Positions 55,313-63,415 of a stretch of 64,000 nucleotides of DNA are shown piece after piece. The DNA comes from Butyrivibrio sp. NC2002 (GTDB lineage Bacteria; Bacillota; Clostridia; Lachnospirales; Lachnospiraceae): the NCBI RefSeq assembly GCF_000702265.1, contig NZ_KL370881.1, forward strand, positions 460,363 to 524,362, written 5' to 3'. The notes under the pieces are model-generated. The model made no database searches, was not told where the DNA came from, and worked only from the letters and a program-made list of their open reading frames with translations. Position 1 is the stretch's first letter. Every line of letters starts with the position of its first letter. A program made the position numbers and the translations under genes.

Positions 55313-55354
55313 AAGGAGGAAGACTAAAAAAGTCTTCCTCCTTTATCATTTTTT
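55313..55354 (+). terminator. terminator after the DUF819-dipeptidase operon
   Basis: A perfect 13 bp stem AAGGAGGAAGACT (55313-55325) with AGTCTTCCTCCTT (55331-55343), A5 loop. The T-run (55349-55354) starts 5 nt after the stem, a little late. Confidence 0.75.
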
Positions 55355-55404
55355 ATGAGTAATCTGTATATTACAAAACTTGGTAAATCTATGGAGGGGT
55401 TAAT

Positions 55405-56343
55405 ATGGCACGCAAAGAGGAGCTTACTTACAAGTCGAGAGATCGCAAAACTACAATACATGCTATCAGATGGATACCTGATGAAAAGCCCATCGCAATT
55501 CTTCAGATTATTCATGGTATGCAGGAGTTTATAGATCGTTACGATGAATTTGCTAATTACATGACCGATAATGGGATAATGGTAATAGGCAATGATCATC
55601 TTGGACACGGGGAATCCATTTCAGAAAGTGTACCTTTTGGTTACTTCTGCAAAAATGATCCCGCTACAGTTCTTCTTAGAGATGCACATAGACTTAAGAA
55701 GATGACTCAGGAAGAGTATCCGGGAGTTCCGGTGATCATTCTTGGTCACAGCTTTGGATCTTTTATTGCAAGAGAGTATCTTACACGCTATGGTACCGGT
55801 ATTCAGGGTGCTATCATTCAGGGAACAGGATGGCAGACTCCGGGAACTCTTAAGAGCGGCAAAGCACTTACAGCATTTATAAGCGCTTTCCTTGGAGAAA
55901 AGCATCGCTCAAATATGATAAACAATATGGCATTCAAGAATTACAATAAGAGAATTCAGAATCCCAAGACCAAGGTTGACTGGCTCTCACATAATGAAGA
56001 GAGCATAAACAAATACATAAATGATCCGAGATGTACTTTCATATTTACGATAAACGGATTTGAGACAATGTTTGAAATCCTGACAAGAGTACAGGATGTT
56101 GGCAAGATGGAAGATATTCCGAAGAAGCTTCCTATCCTTCTTACAGCAGGAAAAGAAGATCCGGTTGGAGATTACGGAGCAGCTGTAGAGCAGCTTTACA
56201 AGATTTATACAGAGCAGGTAGGCCTTACAGATGTTGAGTTAAAACTCTATGACGGAATGAGACATGAGCTTCAGCAGGAAGTTGGAAGAGAGCAGGTTTT
56301 TGCTGATCAGCTTGCTTGGATTAAGAAAACAATAGGTAAATAA
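55405..56343 (+). CDS. alpha/beta hydrolase, monoacylglycerol lipase-like
   Basis: 312 residues of the serine aminopeptidase S33/Hydrolase_4 type. Nucleophile elbow GHSFGS, IIHGMQEFIDRYDEFA for the oxyanion region, TAGKEDPVGDYG (acid) and GMRHELQQE (His). Probably a lysophospholipase or monoacylglycerol lipase-like esterase; the substrate is unknown. No signal peptide. Monocistronic between two terminators. Confidence 0.87.
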   Translation: MARKEELTYKSRDRKTTIHAIRWIPDEKPIAILQIIHGMQEFIDRYDEFANYMTDNGIMVIGNDHLGHGESISESVPFGYFCKNDPATVLLRDAHRLKKMTQEEYPGVPVIILGHSFGSFIAREYLTRYGTGIQGAIIQGTGWQTPGTLKSGKALTAFISAFLGEKHRSNMINNMAFKNYNKRIQNPKTKVDWLSHNEESINKYINDPRCTFIFTINGFETMFEILTRVQDVGKMEDIPKKLPILLTAGKEDPVGDYGAAVEQLYKIYTEQVGLTDVELKLYDGMRHELQQEVGREQVFADQLAWIKKTIGK

Positions 56344-56378
56344 TAGATATTTTTTAAATAAAATAGGTAATGTAAATA

Positions 56379-56417
56379 ATGCCCGGGCATGTTATTATTG
56401 TGCTTGGGCATTTTTTT
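56379..56417 (+). terminator. terminator after the hydrolase
   Basis: ATGCCCGGGCA (56379-56389) with TGCTTGGGCAT (56401-56411), 11 bp including two G-T pairs, then seven T. Confidence 0.88.
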
Positions 56418-56441
56418 GTTTTATTAAGGAGGATTAGTTTT

Positions 56442-57158
56442 ATGGGTAAATTATTTGATCTCGACAGCCCAATAATGCGAGTGTTGAACAGAGTGGCTGA
56501 TTTAATGATATTAAATCTTATCGTTCTTTTGTTTGTGCTTATTCCATTTACCGGCGGCGCTTCCCTTACTGCAATGCATTATGTAATACTCAAGATGGTC
56601 AGGGATGAGGAAACCTACACTATCAGGGGATTCTGGAAATCATTTAAGCAGAATTTCAAGCAGGCAACAATTCTTTGGATAATCGTATGCATTATAGCGA
56701 TGATAATAGCTGTGGATTTTATCTGGATAAGAGCAAATGTGCAGATTATTCCCGGATTCTATGTATACGTGATGTTTGGTCTTTCCATCATTTTGTATAT
56801 GTTTTCATTATGGATTTTTCCGCTTCAGGCAAGATTCGAAAATCCCATTAAGAATACACTTAAGAACGCGGTTATGTTTGCAATCCTTGGTCTTCCGAGA
56901 ACAATAGGTATGGTAATTGTTTCTGCGATTCCTGTGGTTTTGGTGTACTTCTTTGATATACAGATATTACCTATTCTTATTTTGTTTGGATTTACAGCTC
57001 CGGCATATCTTATGGCAATGATGTATAACGGTCTGTTTAAAAAGTTTGAGCCCAAACAGGAAGAGGTGCAGGAAGATAGAGAAATCCTGAGCGATGAGGA
57101 TGATGAAGAGCTCCAGGCAGCAATTAAGCGCATGCAGGAAGCAAGAGACAATAAGTGA
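56442..57158 (+). CDS. DUF624 (YesL-like) membrane protein
   Basis: 238 residues with about five transmembrane helices. FDLDSPIMRVLNRVADLMIL at the N-terminus is the DUF624 opening. YesL-type genes usually sit with sugar ABC transporters, and here the MsmX-type ATPase is next. A charged tail (about 200-238) is Glu-rich. The frame is open from 56379, but AAGGAGGA fixes the ATG at 56442. Confidence 0.87.
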   Translation: MGKLFDLDSPIMRVLNRVADLMILNLIVLLFVLIPFTGGASLTAMHYVILKMVRDEETYTIRGFWKSFKQNFKQATILWIIVCIIAMIIAVDFIWIRANVQIIPGFYVYVMFGLSIILYMFSLWIFPLQARFENPIKNTLKNAVMFAILGLPRTIGMVIVSAIPVVLVYFFDIQILPILILFGFTAPAYLMAMMYNGLFKKFEPKQEEVQEDREILSDEDDEELQAAIKRMQEARDNK

Positions 57159-57270
57159 TGCATGAATTCAGCATTTGCGCCAATGGTGTTGTCAAAGTGC
57201 ACATAAGAAATTATTAAATTTGTGCAAAAATTCCTAATAGATTTCTAAAAAAAAAGTAAATAAGCAATTT

Positions 57271-57300
57271 TTACAACGATTGGAGAAATCTTTGTATAAT
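57271..57300 (+). promoter_or_regulatory. promoter of the MsmX-type ATPase gene
   Basis: Consensus -10 TATAAT (57295-57300) with a weak -35 TTACAA (57271-57276) at 18 bp. The expected start (about 57307) falls exactly at the base of a stem-loop. Confidence 0.55.
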
Positions 57301-57306
57301 AGTTGC

Positions 57307-57363
57307 ATAGCCAAAGCCACGCGCTTTGGCTATACTTTTAAGGGTAAAGAGCAGGTTGCTCTT
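57307..57363 (+). promoter_or_regulatory. two tandem hairpins in the ATPase 5' leader
   Basis: ATAGCCAAAGC (57307-57317) pairs with GCTTTGGCTAT (57323-57333), then AAGAGCA (57347-57353) with TGCTCTT (57357-57363). They take up most of the leader, 26 bp before the ATG. Neither has a following T-run long enough to be a typical terminator. Confidence 0.6.
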
Positions 57364-57389
57364 CATTTGCACAGAGGAGGAATAAGAAA

Positions 57390-58499
57390 ATGGCAAGTTT
57401 AACACTTGAGAATGTATGCAAAGTATATCCTAACGGTTTCGAAGCTGTTAAGAATTTCAACCTTGATATCCAGGATAAGGAATTCATTATCTTCGTAGGA
57501 CCTTCAGGATGTGGTAAGTCAACAACACTTCGTATGATCGCAGGTCTTGAAGATATTACTTCAGGTACACTTAAGATTGGTGATCGCGTTGTTAACGACG
57601 TAGAGCCTAAGGACAGAGATATTGCGATGGTATTCCAGAACTACGCTCTGTATCCTCATATGACAGTTTATGATAACATGGCATTCGGCCTTAAGCTTCG
57701 TAAGGTTCCGAAGGCTGAAATTGATAAGATGGTTAAAGATGCTGCTAAGATCCTTGATCTTACAAATCTCCTTGATCGTAAGCCTAAGGCTCTTTCAGGT
57801 GGACAGAGACAGCGTGTAGCTATGGGTCGTGCTATCGTTCGTAATCCTAAGGTATTCCTTATGGATGAGCCTCTTTCAAACCTTGATGCTAAGCTTCGTG
57901 TTCAGATGAGAACAGAGATTGCTAAGCTTCACCAGAGACTTGGTACCACAATCATCTACGTTACACATGACCAGACAGAGGCTATGACTCTTGGTACAAG
58001 AATCGTAGTTATGAAAGATGGTGTTGTTCAGCAGGTAGATACACCTCAGAACCTCTATGACAAGCCTTGCAACCTCTTCGTTGCAGGATTCATGGGATCA
58101 CCTCAGATGAACTTCCTTGATGCAGAAGTTGAAGTATCAGGCGACAAGGCTAGCCTCAAGATCGCAGGTCAGTCAATCGAGCTTCCTCCGGCTAAGGCTA
58201 AGAAGGTTATCGAAGGTGGTTATGCTGGAAAGACAGTTACATTCGGTATCCGTCCTGAGGATGTTGATGATTCTGAGATGGTTGTTAGCACATCTAAGGC
58301 TGTATTTGAGTCAACAATCAACGTATACGAGCTTCTTGGTGCAGAAGTTTATCTGTACTTCGATCTTGCAGGCTTCCCTGTAACAGCACGAGTTGATTCT
58401 CGTACAACAGCTCGTCCCGGCGACAAGGTTAAGTTCGCATTCGACGTTGAGAAGATTCACATATTCGACAAAGAGACAGAGAAGGTTATCACAAACTAA
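57390..58499 (+). CDS. sugar ABC transporter ATP-binding protein (MsmX/UgpC family)
   Basis: A 369-residue ATPase: Walker A GPSGCGKST (37-45), signature LSGGQ (135-139), Walker B VFLMDEP (155-161) and a C-terminal regulatory OB domain from about 240. It has no permease beside it, as expected for a shared multitask ATPase like MsmX of Bacillus. It is the only sugar-ABC ATPase in the window, so it is the likely partner of the four permeases at 29.6-38.1 kb. Codon use is highly biased, in keeping with strong expression. Confidence 0.96.
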   Translation: MASLTLENVCKVYPNGFEAVKNFNLDIQDKEFIIFVGPSGCGKSTTLRMIAGLEDITSGTLKIGDRVVNDVEPKDRDIAMVFQNYALYPHMTVYDNMAFGLKLRKVPKAEIDKMVKDAAKILDLTNLLDRKPKALSGGQRQRVAMGRAIVRNPKVFLMDEPLSNLDAKLRVQMRTEIAKLHQRLGTTIIYVTHDQTEAMTLGTRIVVMKDGVVQQVDTPQNLYDKPCNLFVAGFMGSPQMNFLDAEVEVSGDKASLKIAGQSIELPPAKAKKVIEGGYAGKTVTFGIRPEDVDDSEMVVSTSKAVFESTINVYELLGAEVYLYFDLAGFPVTARVDSRTTARPGDKVKFAFDVEKIHIFDKETEKVITN

Positions 58500-58525
58500 T
58501 CTGGAATTTGATAAAGAATTTAGAG

Positions 58526-58556
58526 CAGGTACAATCGCAAGGTTGTACCTGTTTTT
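58526..58556 (+). terminator. terminator of the ATPase gene
   Basis: CAGGTACAA (58526-58534) with TTGTACCTG (58543-58551), then TTTTTA. A second inverted repeat (58559-58590) follows. Confidence 0.9.
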
Positions 58557-58592
58557 ATGATATAGGAATTTCGGAGAAATTTCCTATATCAT

Positions 58593-58615
58593 AAAAAACG
58601 GGGCATGATGCCCCG
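58593..58615 (-). terminator. terminator of the PucR/CdaR-type regulator
   Basis: CGGGGC (58599-58604) with GCCCCG (58610-58615); on the minus strand it is followed by six T (complement of 58593-58598). Confidence 0.85.
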
Positions 58616-58629
58616 CTATAAGACTGATC

Positions 58630-59721
58630 TTAGAATTCTCTTGAATCTACGTATTTCATATAGTTAATAACCATAAGTGCGATCTTGAATGTGAGAGCTT
58701 CATCGAAGGTTCTGATATCAAGACCTGTTGCTTTTTCGAGTTTCTCAATTCTGTAAACAAGAGTGTTACGATGTACGAAGAGTTGTCTTGAAGTCTCTGA
58801 TACATTAAGGTTATTTTCAAAGAATTTATTTATTGTATTAAGTGTCTCTTCATCGAGGTTTTCGGGAATTTCTTTTCCTCCGAAAATTTCATCAATGAAG
58901 ATTTTGCATAGGTTAATGGGAAGCTGATATATAAGTCTTCCTATTCCTAATGTGTTGTATGCATTTACATGGCGCTCAGCATAGAATATTTTTCCGACAT
59001 CAAGTGCCATTTTTGCTTCTTTATAGGATTTGCTCAGATCTTTTAATTCGTTTACGATGGTTCCGTAAGCTACTCTTACATCGAGCATTGCCTCAGTATT
59101 CATCATAGAAGCGATAGAGGATGCAACTTCTTCGATTTCTGGATAGCCCTCGCCGGTCTTTAGAGATTTAACAAGGATCACACTTGTTTCATCAACAGCT
59201 GTGACATAATCTCCGTTTTGGCTTGAGAACATTCCGGAGAGAAGCTCTGAAGCGGTTGAATCTCTTTCTGCTTTGGTTTCAACGATGATAATTACTCTTG
59301 GAACTGTGACTTCAATTCGTAATTTTTTTGCTCTGTTATAGATGTCTATAAGGAGCAGATTATCGAGAAGAAGGTTCTGGAAAAAGTTATTTCTGTCATA
59401 TCTTTCCTTATATGCAACTATAAGATTCTGAAGCTGACTTACGCAGATCTTTCCGACCATGTAGGCATCATCTGACTGACCGCTGGAGAGAAGAACGTAC
59501 GCAGGATCGCCCTCATCAAGAATCTTTAATAGGTGGTTGTTGCCGATAACCTGAGAATCTACAGGCGAAGAAGCAAAATCAGCGATCATTCCGGCATCAA
59601 ATGAAGTGATCTCTGAAGTGGATGCGACCACCTTTCCTTTTAAGTCATATACGCAAAGCTGAACTCTTGTAATAGCTGACAATTCATCTATGCTGTTTTG
59701 GATTATCTGTGATGTGATCAT
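58630..59721 (-). CDS. PucR/CdaR-type transcriptional regulator
   Basis: 363 residues. The C-terminus has the PucR-type HTH (FFENNLNVSETSRQLFVHRN, then TLVYRIEKLEKATGLD). A GGDEF-like or CdaR central domain (about 130-250) and an N-terminal sensor (about 1-110) precede it. Such proteins sense sugar acids or related metabolites; the effector here is unknown. It converges on the ATPase gene. GGAGG fixes the ATG at 59721, not the GTG 4 codons ahead. Confidence 0.87.
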   Translation of the reverse strand: MITSQIIQNSIDELSAITRVQLCVYDLKGKVVASTSEITSFDAGMIADFASSPVDSQVIGNNHLLKILDEGDPAYVLLSSGQSDDAYMVGKICVSQLQNLIVAYKERYDRNNFFQNLLLDNLLLIDIYNRAKKLRIEVTVPRVIIIVETKAERDSTASELLSGMFSSQNGDYVTAVDETSVILVKSLKTGEGYPEIEEVASSIASMMNTEAMLDVRVAYGTIVNELKDLSKSYKEAKMALDVGKIFYAERHVNAYNTLGIGRLIYQLPINLCKIFIDEIFGGKEIPENLDEETLNTINKFFENNLNVSETSRQLFVHRNTLVYRIEKLEKATGLDIRTFDEALTFKIALMVINYMKYVDSREF

Positions 59722-59876
59722 TTTCGCCTCCACCGGAATACTTGGAATTTATTAACGTGACTTCCTGAATGCAAATAGGAAAAGGCATTTAGGAATCCTG
59801 AGTTCTATATTATTGTAACACAATTTGGCAAGACAATAGGAAAAATGATGTCTTGTGCCTTATGCTGAATAAAAAC

Positions 59877-60034
59877 GATCCTGTAAAGGATGCATGCGGC
59901 GAATCCAGGCACCCCTACAACACATGAGAAATTCCGCTTAGTGCTGCTTCGTTCCCGACCTGACACGGTTCGCAGGCTCTCATTGCGTAGGACCCGGGTC
60001 CGCACAGATGCATGCACCCGTTACAGGACCGTCA
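59877..60034 (-). ncRNA. ffs: signal recognition particle RNA
   Basis: The minus strand carries the SRP-RNA core GTGTCAGGTCGGGAACGAAG, then CAGCACTAAG, close to the universal GTCAGGTCCGGAAGGAAGCAGC. A long closing helix joins 59877-59898 and 60009-60030. A T-run follows the 3' end (complement of 59871-59875). At about 155 nt it is longer than E. coli 4.5S but shorter than Bacillus scRNA. Confidence 0.9.
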
Positions 60035-60041
60035 ATTATTC

Positions 60042-60070
60042 ATGATACTTAGAGATGACATCTTTGTCAA
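60042..60070 (-). promoter_or_regulatory. promoter of the SRP RNA
   Basis: On the minus strand: -35 TTGACA (60065-60070), 17 bp spacer, -10 TATCAT (60042-60047). The -35 overlaps the stop codon of the upstream Rrf2 gene. The predicted start is near 60035. Confidence 0.85.
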
Positions 60071-60510
60071 CAGTCAATTGGTGCAGAAAGATCTTCATCC
60101 TTTATGGTGCGACCGACGAGATCCTTTAATGTAAAGCTGTCAACATAATCGTTAATAGCTTTATCGAGACCTTTCCAGAAGCTGATGGTGGGACATCTGT
60201 CAAGTGCAGGACAGATGATATCGTCTCCCTCCAAACATTCGACAGGGGCAAGATCTCCTTCTACAGCTCTTAAAATATCGCCAACCCTGTATTCTTCAGG
60301 CTTCTTCTTTAGTCTGTGACCACCGTTGTTGCCGCGCATACTCTTAATTAGCCCGGCTTTTCCCAGGTTTGTGACTATCTGTTCCAAATATTTTATCTTA
60401 AGATTCTGTCTTGCAGAAATATCTTTAAGTGCTATGTAATTGCCATCATCATGGAGAGCAAGGTCAATCATGACTCTAAGTGCATAACGCCCCTTTGTGG
60501 ATATCTTCAT
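60067..60510 (-). CDS. Rrf2/IscR/CymR-family regulator
   Basis: 147 residues. Winged HTH at the start (MKISTKGRYALRVMIDLA, then YLEQIVTNLGKAGLIKSMRG and NGGHRL). Three cysteines, C92, C100 and C106, match the Fe-S cluster pattern of IscR-like members. It may sense Fe-S or cysteine status. Divergent from tadA; the inverted repeat TATGGGG/CCCCATA (60551-60577) lies in the shared upstream region and could be its operator. Confidence 0.9.
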   Translation of the reverse strand: MKISTKGRYALRVMIDLALHDDGNYIALKDISARQNLKIKYLEQIVTNLGKAGLIKSMRGNNGGHRLKKKPEEYRVGDILRAVEGDLAPVECLEGDDIICPALDRCPTISFWKGLDKAINDYVDSFTLKDLVGRTIKDEDLSAPIDC

Positions 60511-60654
60511 TTATAAAAAACCTCTTTAAAAAACTAATACGCTTACGGATTATGGGGAAATTTACTTTTGCCCCATATATCATATATAATTCGTATTACA
60601 ATATGATAACAAATAAGTACTTCAAATTCTAGTATTTGGGTAGGAATAGAAAAT

Positions 60655-61164
60655 ATGATAAGTTCAGACGAAAAATATATGAAGGCAGCCTTGAAGCAGG
60701 CGAGAAAGGCTATGGAGCTTGGAGAGGTGCCGATTGGCTGCGTTATAGTATATGAAGATAAAATAATAGGACGTGGCTATAATAGGAGAAACACGGATAA
60801 ATCCGTACTCTGCCATGCTGAGATCACCGCAATAAAAAAAGCCTGCAAAAAAATCGGAGATTGGAGGCTTGAAGACTGCATACTCTATGTTACTCTTGAG
60901 CCGTGCCAAATGTGTGCGGGGGCAATAGTTCAGTCGAGAATACCAAAGGTTGTGATGGGGGCACTTAGCCCTAAATCAGGCTGTGGAGGATCGATTTTAA
61001 ATATCCTTGAGAACCCTGAATTCAACCATCAGGTAGAGGTGGTAAAGGGAGTTCTGGAAGAAGAGAGCAGTCAGATACTTAAGGAGTTTTTTACCGGATT
61101 AAGAAAACGCAATAAGGCTGAAAAAGAAGAAAAGAAGAGGATGCTTGCAAAAAGTGAAGTGTGA
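60655..61164 (+). CDS. tadA: tRNA-specific adenosine deaminase
   Basis: 169 residues. Catalytic H54-A-E56 in CHAEITAI and zinc cysteines C84 and C87 in LEPCQMCAGA. It makes inosine at the wobble position of tRNA-Arg. TAGGAAT precedes the ATG. The 3' end overlaps the radical SAM gene by 20 bp. The tail is Lys/Glu-rich. Confidence 0.95.
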   Translation: MISSDEKYMKAALKQARKAMELGEVPIGCVIVYEDKIIGRGYNRRNTDKSVLCHAEITAIKKACKKIGDWRLEDCILYVTLEPCQMCAGAIVQSRIPKVVMGALSPKSGCGGSILNILENPEFNHQVEVVKGVLEEESSQILKEFFTGLRKRNKAEKEEKKRMLAKSEV

Positions 61165-62176
61165 TTTATTGGACAACTGCATGATCTGCCCAAGAAAATG
61201 CGGTGTTAACAGAAATAAGAAAGAGCTTGGTTTTTGTGGCCAAACAGGTAAGATAACGGCAGCCAAGGCTTACCTTCATGCATGGGAGGAACCGTGCATA
61301 TCCGGCAAAAACGGTTCAGGAACTGTGTTCTTTTCCGGCTGTAATCTGCAGTGCGTATTTTGTCAGAACAGGCAGATAGCTACAGGTGAAGTATCAAAGG
61401 AGATTACAAAAGAGCGCCTTAGCGAGATATTTCTGGAGCTTCAGGACAAAAAGGCTTCAAATATTAATCTGGTCACCCCGACTCACTTTGTTCCACTTAT
61501 TATTCCTGCTATTGAAAGGGCCAGAAATGAGGGGCTAAAGATACCTGTGGTATATAATTCCAGCGGTTATGAGCTTGCAGAAACCTTGAAAAGTCTGGAG
61601 GGCCTTATTGATATATACCTTCCGGACTGCAAGTATTATTCAGATGAGATAGCGATAAGATATAGTAATGCTCCAAACTATTTCAATATAGCAATTGCAG
61701 CGATAGATGAGATGCTAAGGCAGGTTGGAGAACCTTTATTTGAGATAAAAAGAAGCACAGAGGACAAAAAGACTGAGGGTGGAGAAACCAGCGATAGTTT
61801 AAATGATAAAACAATAAGTGCTTCATTATACAATGAATTAATGGAAGATTGTGAGGATGACTATTTAGGACCTCTGATGAAAAAGGGGGTTATAATAAGA
61901 CATCTGGTTTTACCGGGACAGATTAATGATTCGAAAAATGTTGTTGAAAGGCTTCTTGAAAGGTACAGGGACAAAGTATACCTTAGCATAATGAATCAGT
62001 TCACTCCATTTGGGGATTTGAGCAAATATCCCGAGCTTAAAAATAAAGTTGAAGAAAGTGATTACGAAGACCTTATAGATTTTGCGATAGATAATGGAAT
62101 TGAGAATGGATTTTTTCAGGGAGAAGGTACAGATATGGCGAGTTTTATCCCTGCATTTGACTACAAAGGTTTGTAA
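61145..62176 (+). CDS. radical SAM protein, PflA-like
   Basis: 343 residues. Radical-SAM cluster motif C66-xxx-C70-xx-C73 in FFSGCNLQCVFCQN, with an extra N-terminal set of cysteines (CMICPRKCGVNR, GFCG) typical of the uncharacterised PflA-related group. A stretch of about 50 residues (200-250) rich in Lys, Glu and Ser interrupts the second half. The TTG at 61145 follows AAGAAGAGG. The target is unknown; glycyl-radical activation is only one option. Confidence 0.87.
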   Translation: MQKVKCDLLDNCMICPRKCGVNRNKKELGFCGQTGKITAAKAYLHAWEEPCISGKNGSGTVFFSGCNLQCVFCQNRQIATGEVSKEITKERLSEIFLELQDKKASNINLVTPTHFVPLIIPAIERARNEGLKIPVVYNSSGYELAETLKSLEGLIDIYLPDCKYYSDEIAIRYSNAPNYFNIAIAAIDEMLRQVGEPLFEIKRSTEDKKTEGGETSDSLNDKTISASLYNELMEDCEDDYLGPLMKKGVIIRHLVLPGQINDSKNVVERLLERYRDKVYLSIMNQFTPFGDLSKYPELKNKVEESDYEDLIDFAIDNGIENGFFQGEGTDMASFIPAFDYKGL

Positions 62177-62215
62177 GATCAAATGCAGGTTATAAAACGA
62201 AAAAGCTCTGAAAAG

Positions 62216-63106
62216 TCATACTTCTTTTGGAAGAGCGAAATCATCTCTTGTTCGGTACATGTTTCTGAACTCTGTTGGTGTGCAGCCCTTTATTATCTTA
62301 AACATCCTGATAAAAGATGACAGCGAAGGGAAACCGCAACAAAGCGATATATCCGTGATCGAGTTTCTGGGCTCCATGAGCAGGATTTCTGCCTTGGCGA
62401 TCCTTTTCTGATTGACGTATTTATAGAATGATACACCGGTAAACTGCTTGAAACGGCGGGAGAAGTAAAACTTACTAAACCCGGCTTTTGCAGCAACATC
62501 GTCGAGATTAAGATCTTCTATGCAGTGTGCTTCAATATAATCACATACTTCAATAAATTTCTCGAAGTATTCATCCCCCTTTTGAAAAGTGGATACATCA
62601 AGTTCCGGACTTTCCTTTACGAAGTTTTTCCCGATTAAAGAGAGCATCTGCAAAAGCTTGCAATAGATATCAACTTCAGAGAAGGAACTGCTTTGTCCGT
62701 ATATTTCATCTATCTCAAGGAAGAGGCTTTTTACCTTATCATGGATATGCGGATAGTTTTCGGGAGAGACCACTATAAAAGGACTCATAACATGTATGAG
62801 ACTGTCCACATCATGCATAAAGCGAAGAGAAGCGGAATCAGGCTGGAAAATAATGCGCTTTCCCGTTTTGGGAGCAGTTATTGAGTGAATGCAGCCCGGA
62901 CAGATTATTATGATATCGCCTTCCCTAAGATCTATCTTTTTTCCTGCACAATTTAAGTGATAAGCATTTTCTGTGGGCATTACGATCTCGATCGCAGCAT
63001 GCCAGTGAGGAGGATAGTTTTCACATTCATCATTATCGTAGAGCTTAATTGATGTGCTCTGTCTGAAGTTTACAGTTTCAACTATGCCGTTAAGTGTTTC
63101 AATCAT
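62216..63106 (-). CDS. AraC-family regulator divergent from GH43
   Basis: 296 residues. Cupin domain with PPHWHAAIEIVMPTENAYHL and REGDIIIICPGCIHSI; C-terminal double HTH (LNLDDVAAKAGFSKFYFSRR, then SITDISLCCGFPSLSSFIRM and KGCTPTEFR). It is similar in length and build to the regulator at 23784. GAGGA precedes the ATG. Divergence from a GH43 gene suggests local control of it. Confidence 0.9.
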   Translation of the reverse strand: MIETLNGIVETVNFRQSTSIKLYDNDECENYPPHWHAAIEIVMPTENAYHLNCAGKKIDLREGDIIIICPGCIHSITAPKTGKRIIFQPDSASLRFMHDVDSLIHVMSPFIVVSPENYPHIHDKVKSLFLEIDEIYGQSSSFSEVDIYCKLLQMLSLIGKNFVKESPELDVSTFQKGDEYFEKFIEVCDYIEAHCIEDLNLDDVAAKAGFSKFYFSRRFKQFTGVSFYKYVNQKRIAKAEILLMEPRNSITDISLCCGFPSLSSFIRMFKIIKGCTPTEFRNMYRTRDDFALPKEV

Positions 63107-63415
63107 AACTTTTTCCTCTTAATAGTCAATAATTCTATAGTTGATAGCAATATTTTATAATAAAAAGATGCTGTTTGAATTATTAAAAGTTGCTATTATT
63201 GAGTTAAATATTGCGGATTAATTTTTCCTTATGATAATTAAAAATGGCGCAGCTACGGGAACGATAAAAAATATCAAGTAAACAAAGACAAAAAAATTTG
63301 TGGAAAATCACGGCAATAATTGATAGTTAATTAACAAGTATTAAAATGCTGTGGCAAAGGATATCATGTTATCTTTTTATCTGAAAAGTCAGTTTATATA
63401 AATTAGGAGATAGCG
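63107..63415. promoter_or_regulatory. divergent regulatory region AraC/GH43
   Basis: 309 bp, AT-rich, no gene. It contains the plus-strand promoter listed at 63320 and the palindrome GTTAATTAAC (63326-63335) inside that promoter's spacer. Nothing firm is seen for the AraC side. Confidence 0.45.
63320..63347 (+). promoter_or_regulatory. probable promoter of the terminal GH43 gene
   Basis: -35 TTGATA (63320-63325), 16 bp spacer, -10 TAAAAT (63342-63347), start near 63354, about 60 nt ahead of the ATG. Confidence 0.45.

Noticed and set aside
59805..60017. A 70-codon minus-strand frame
   Set aside because: It coincides with the SRP RNA and its closing helix; the RNA explains the sequence.
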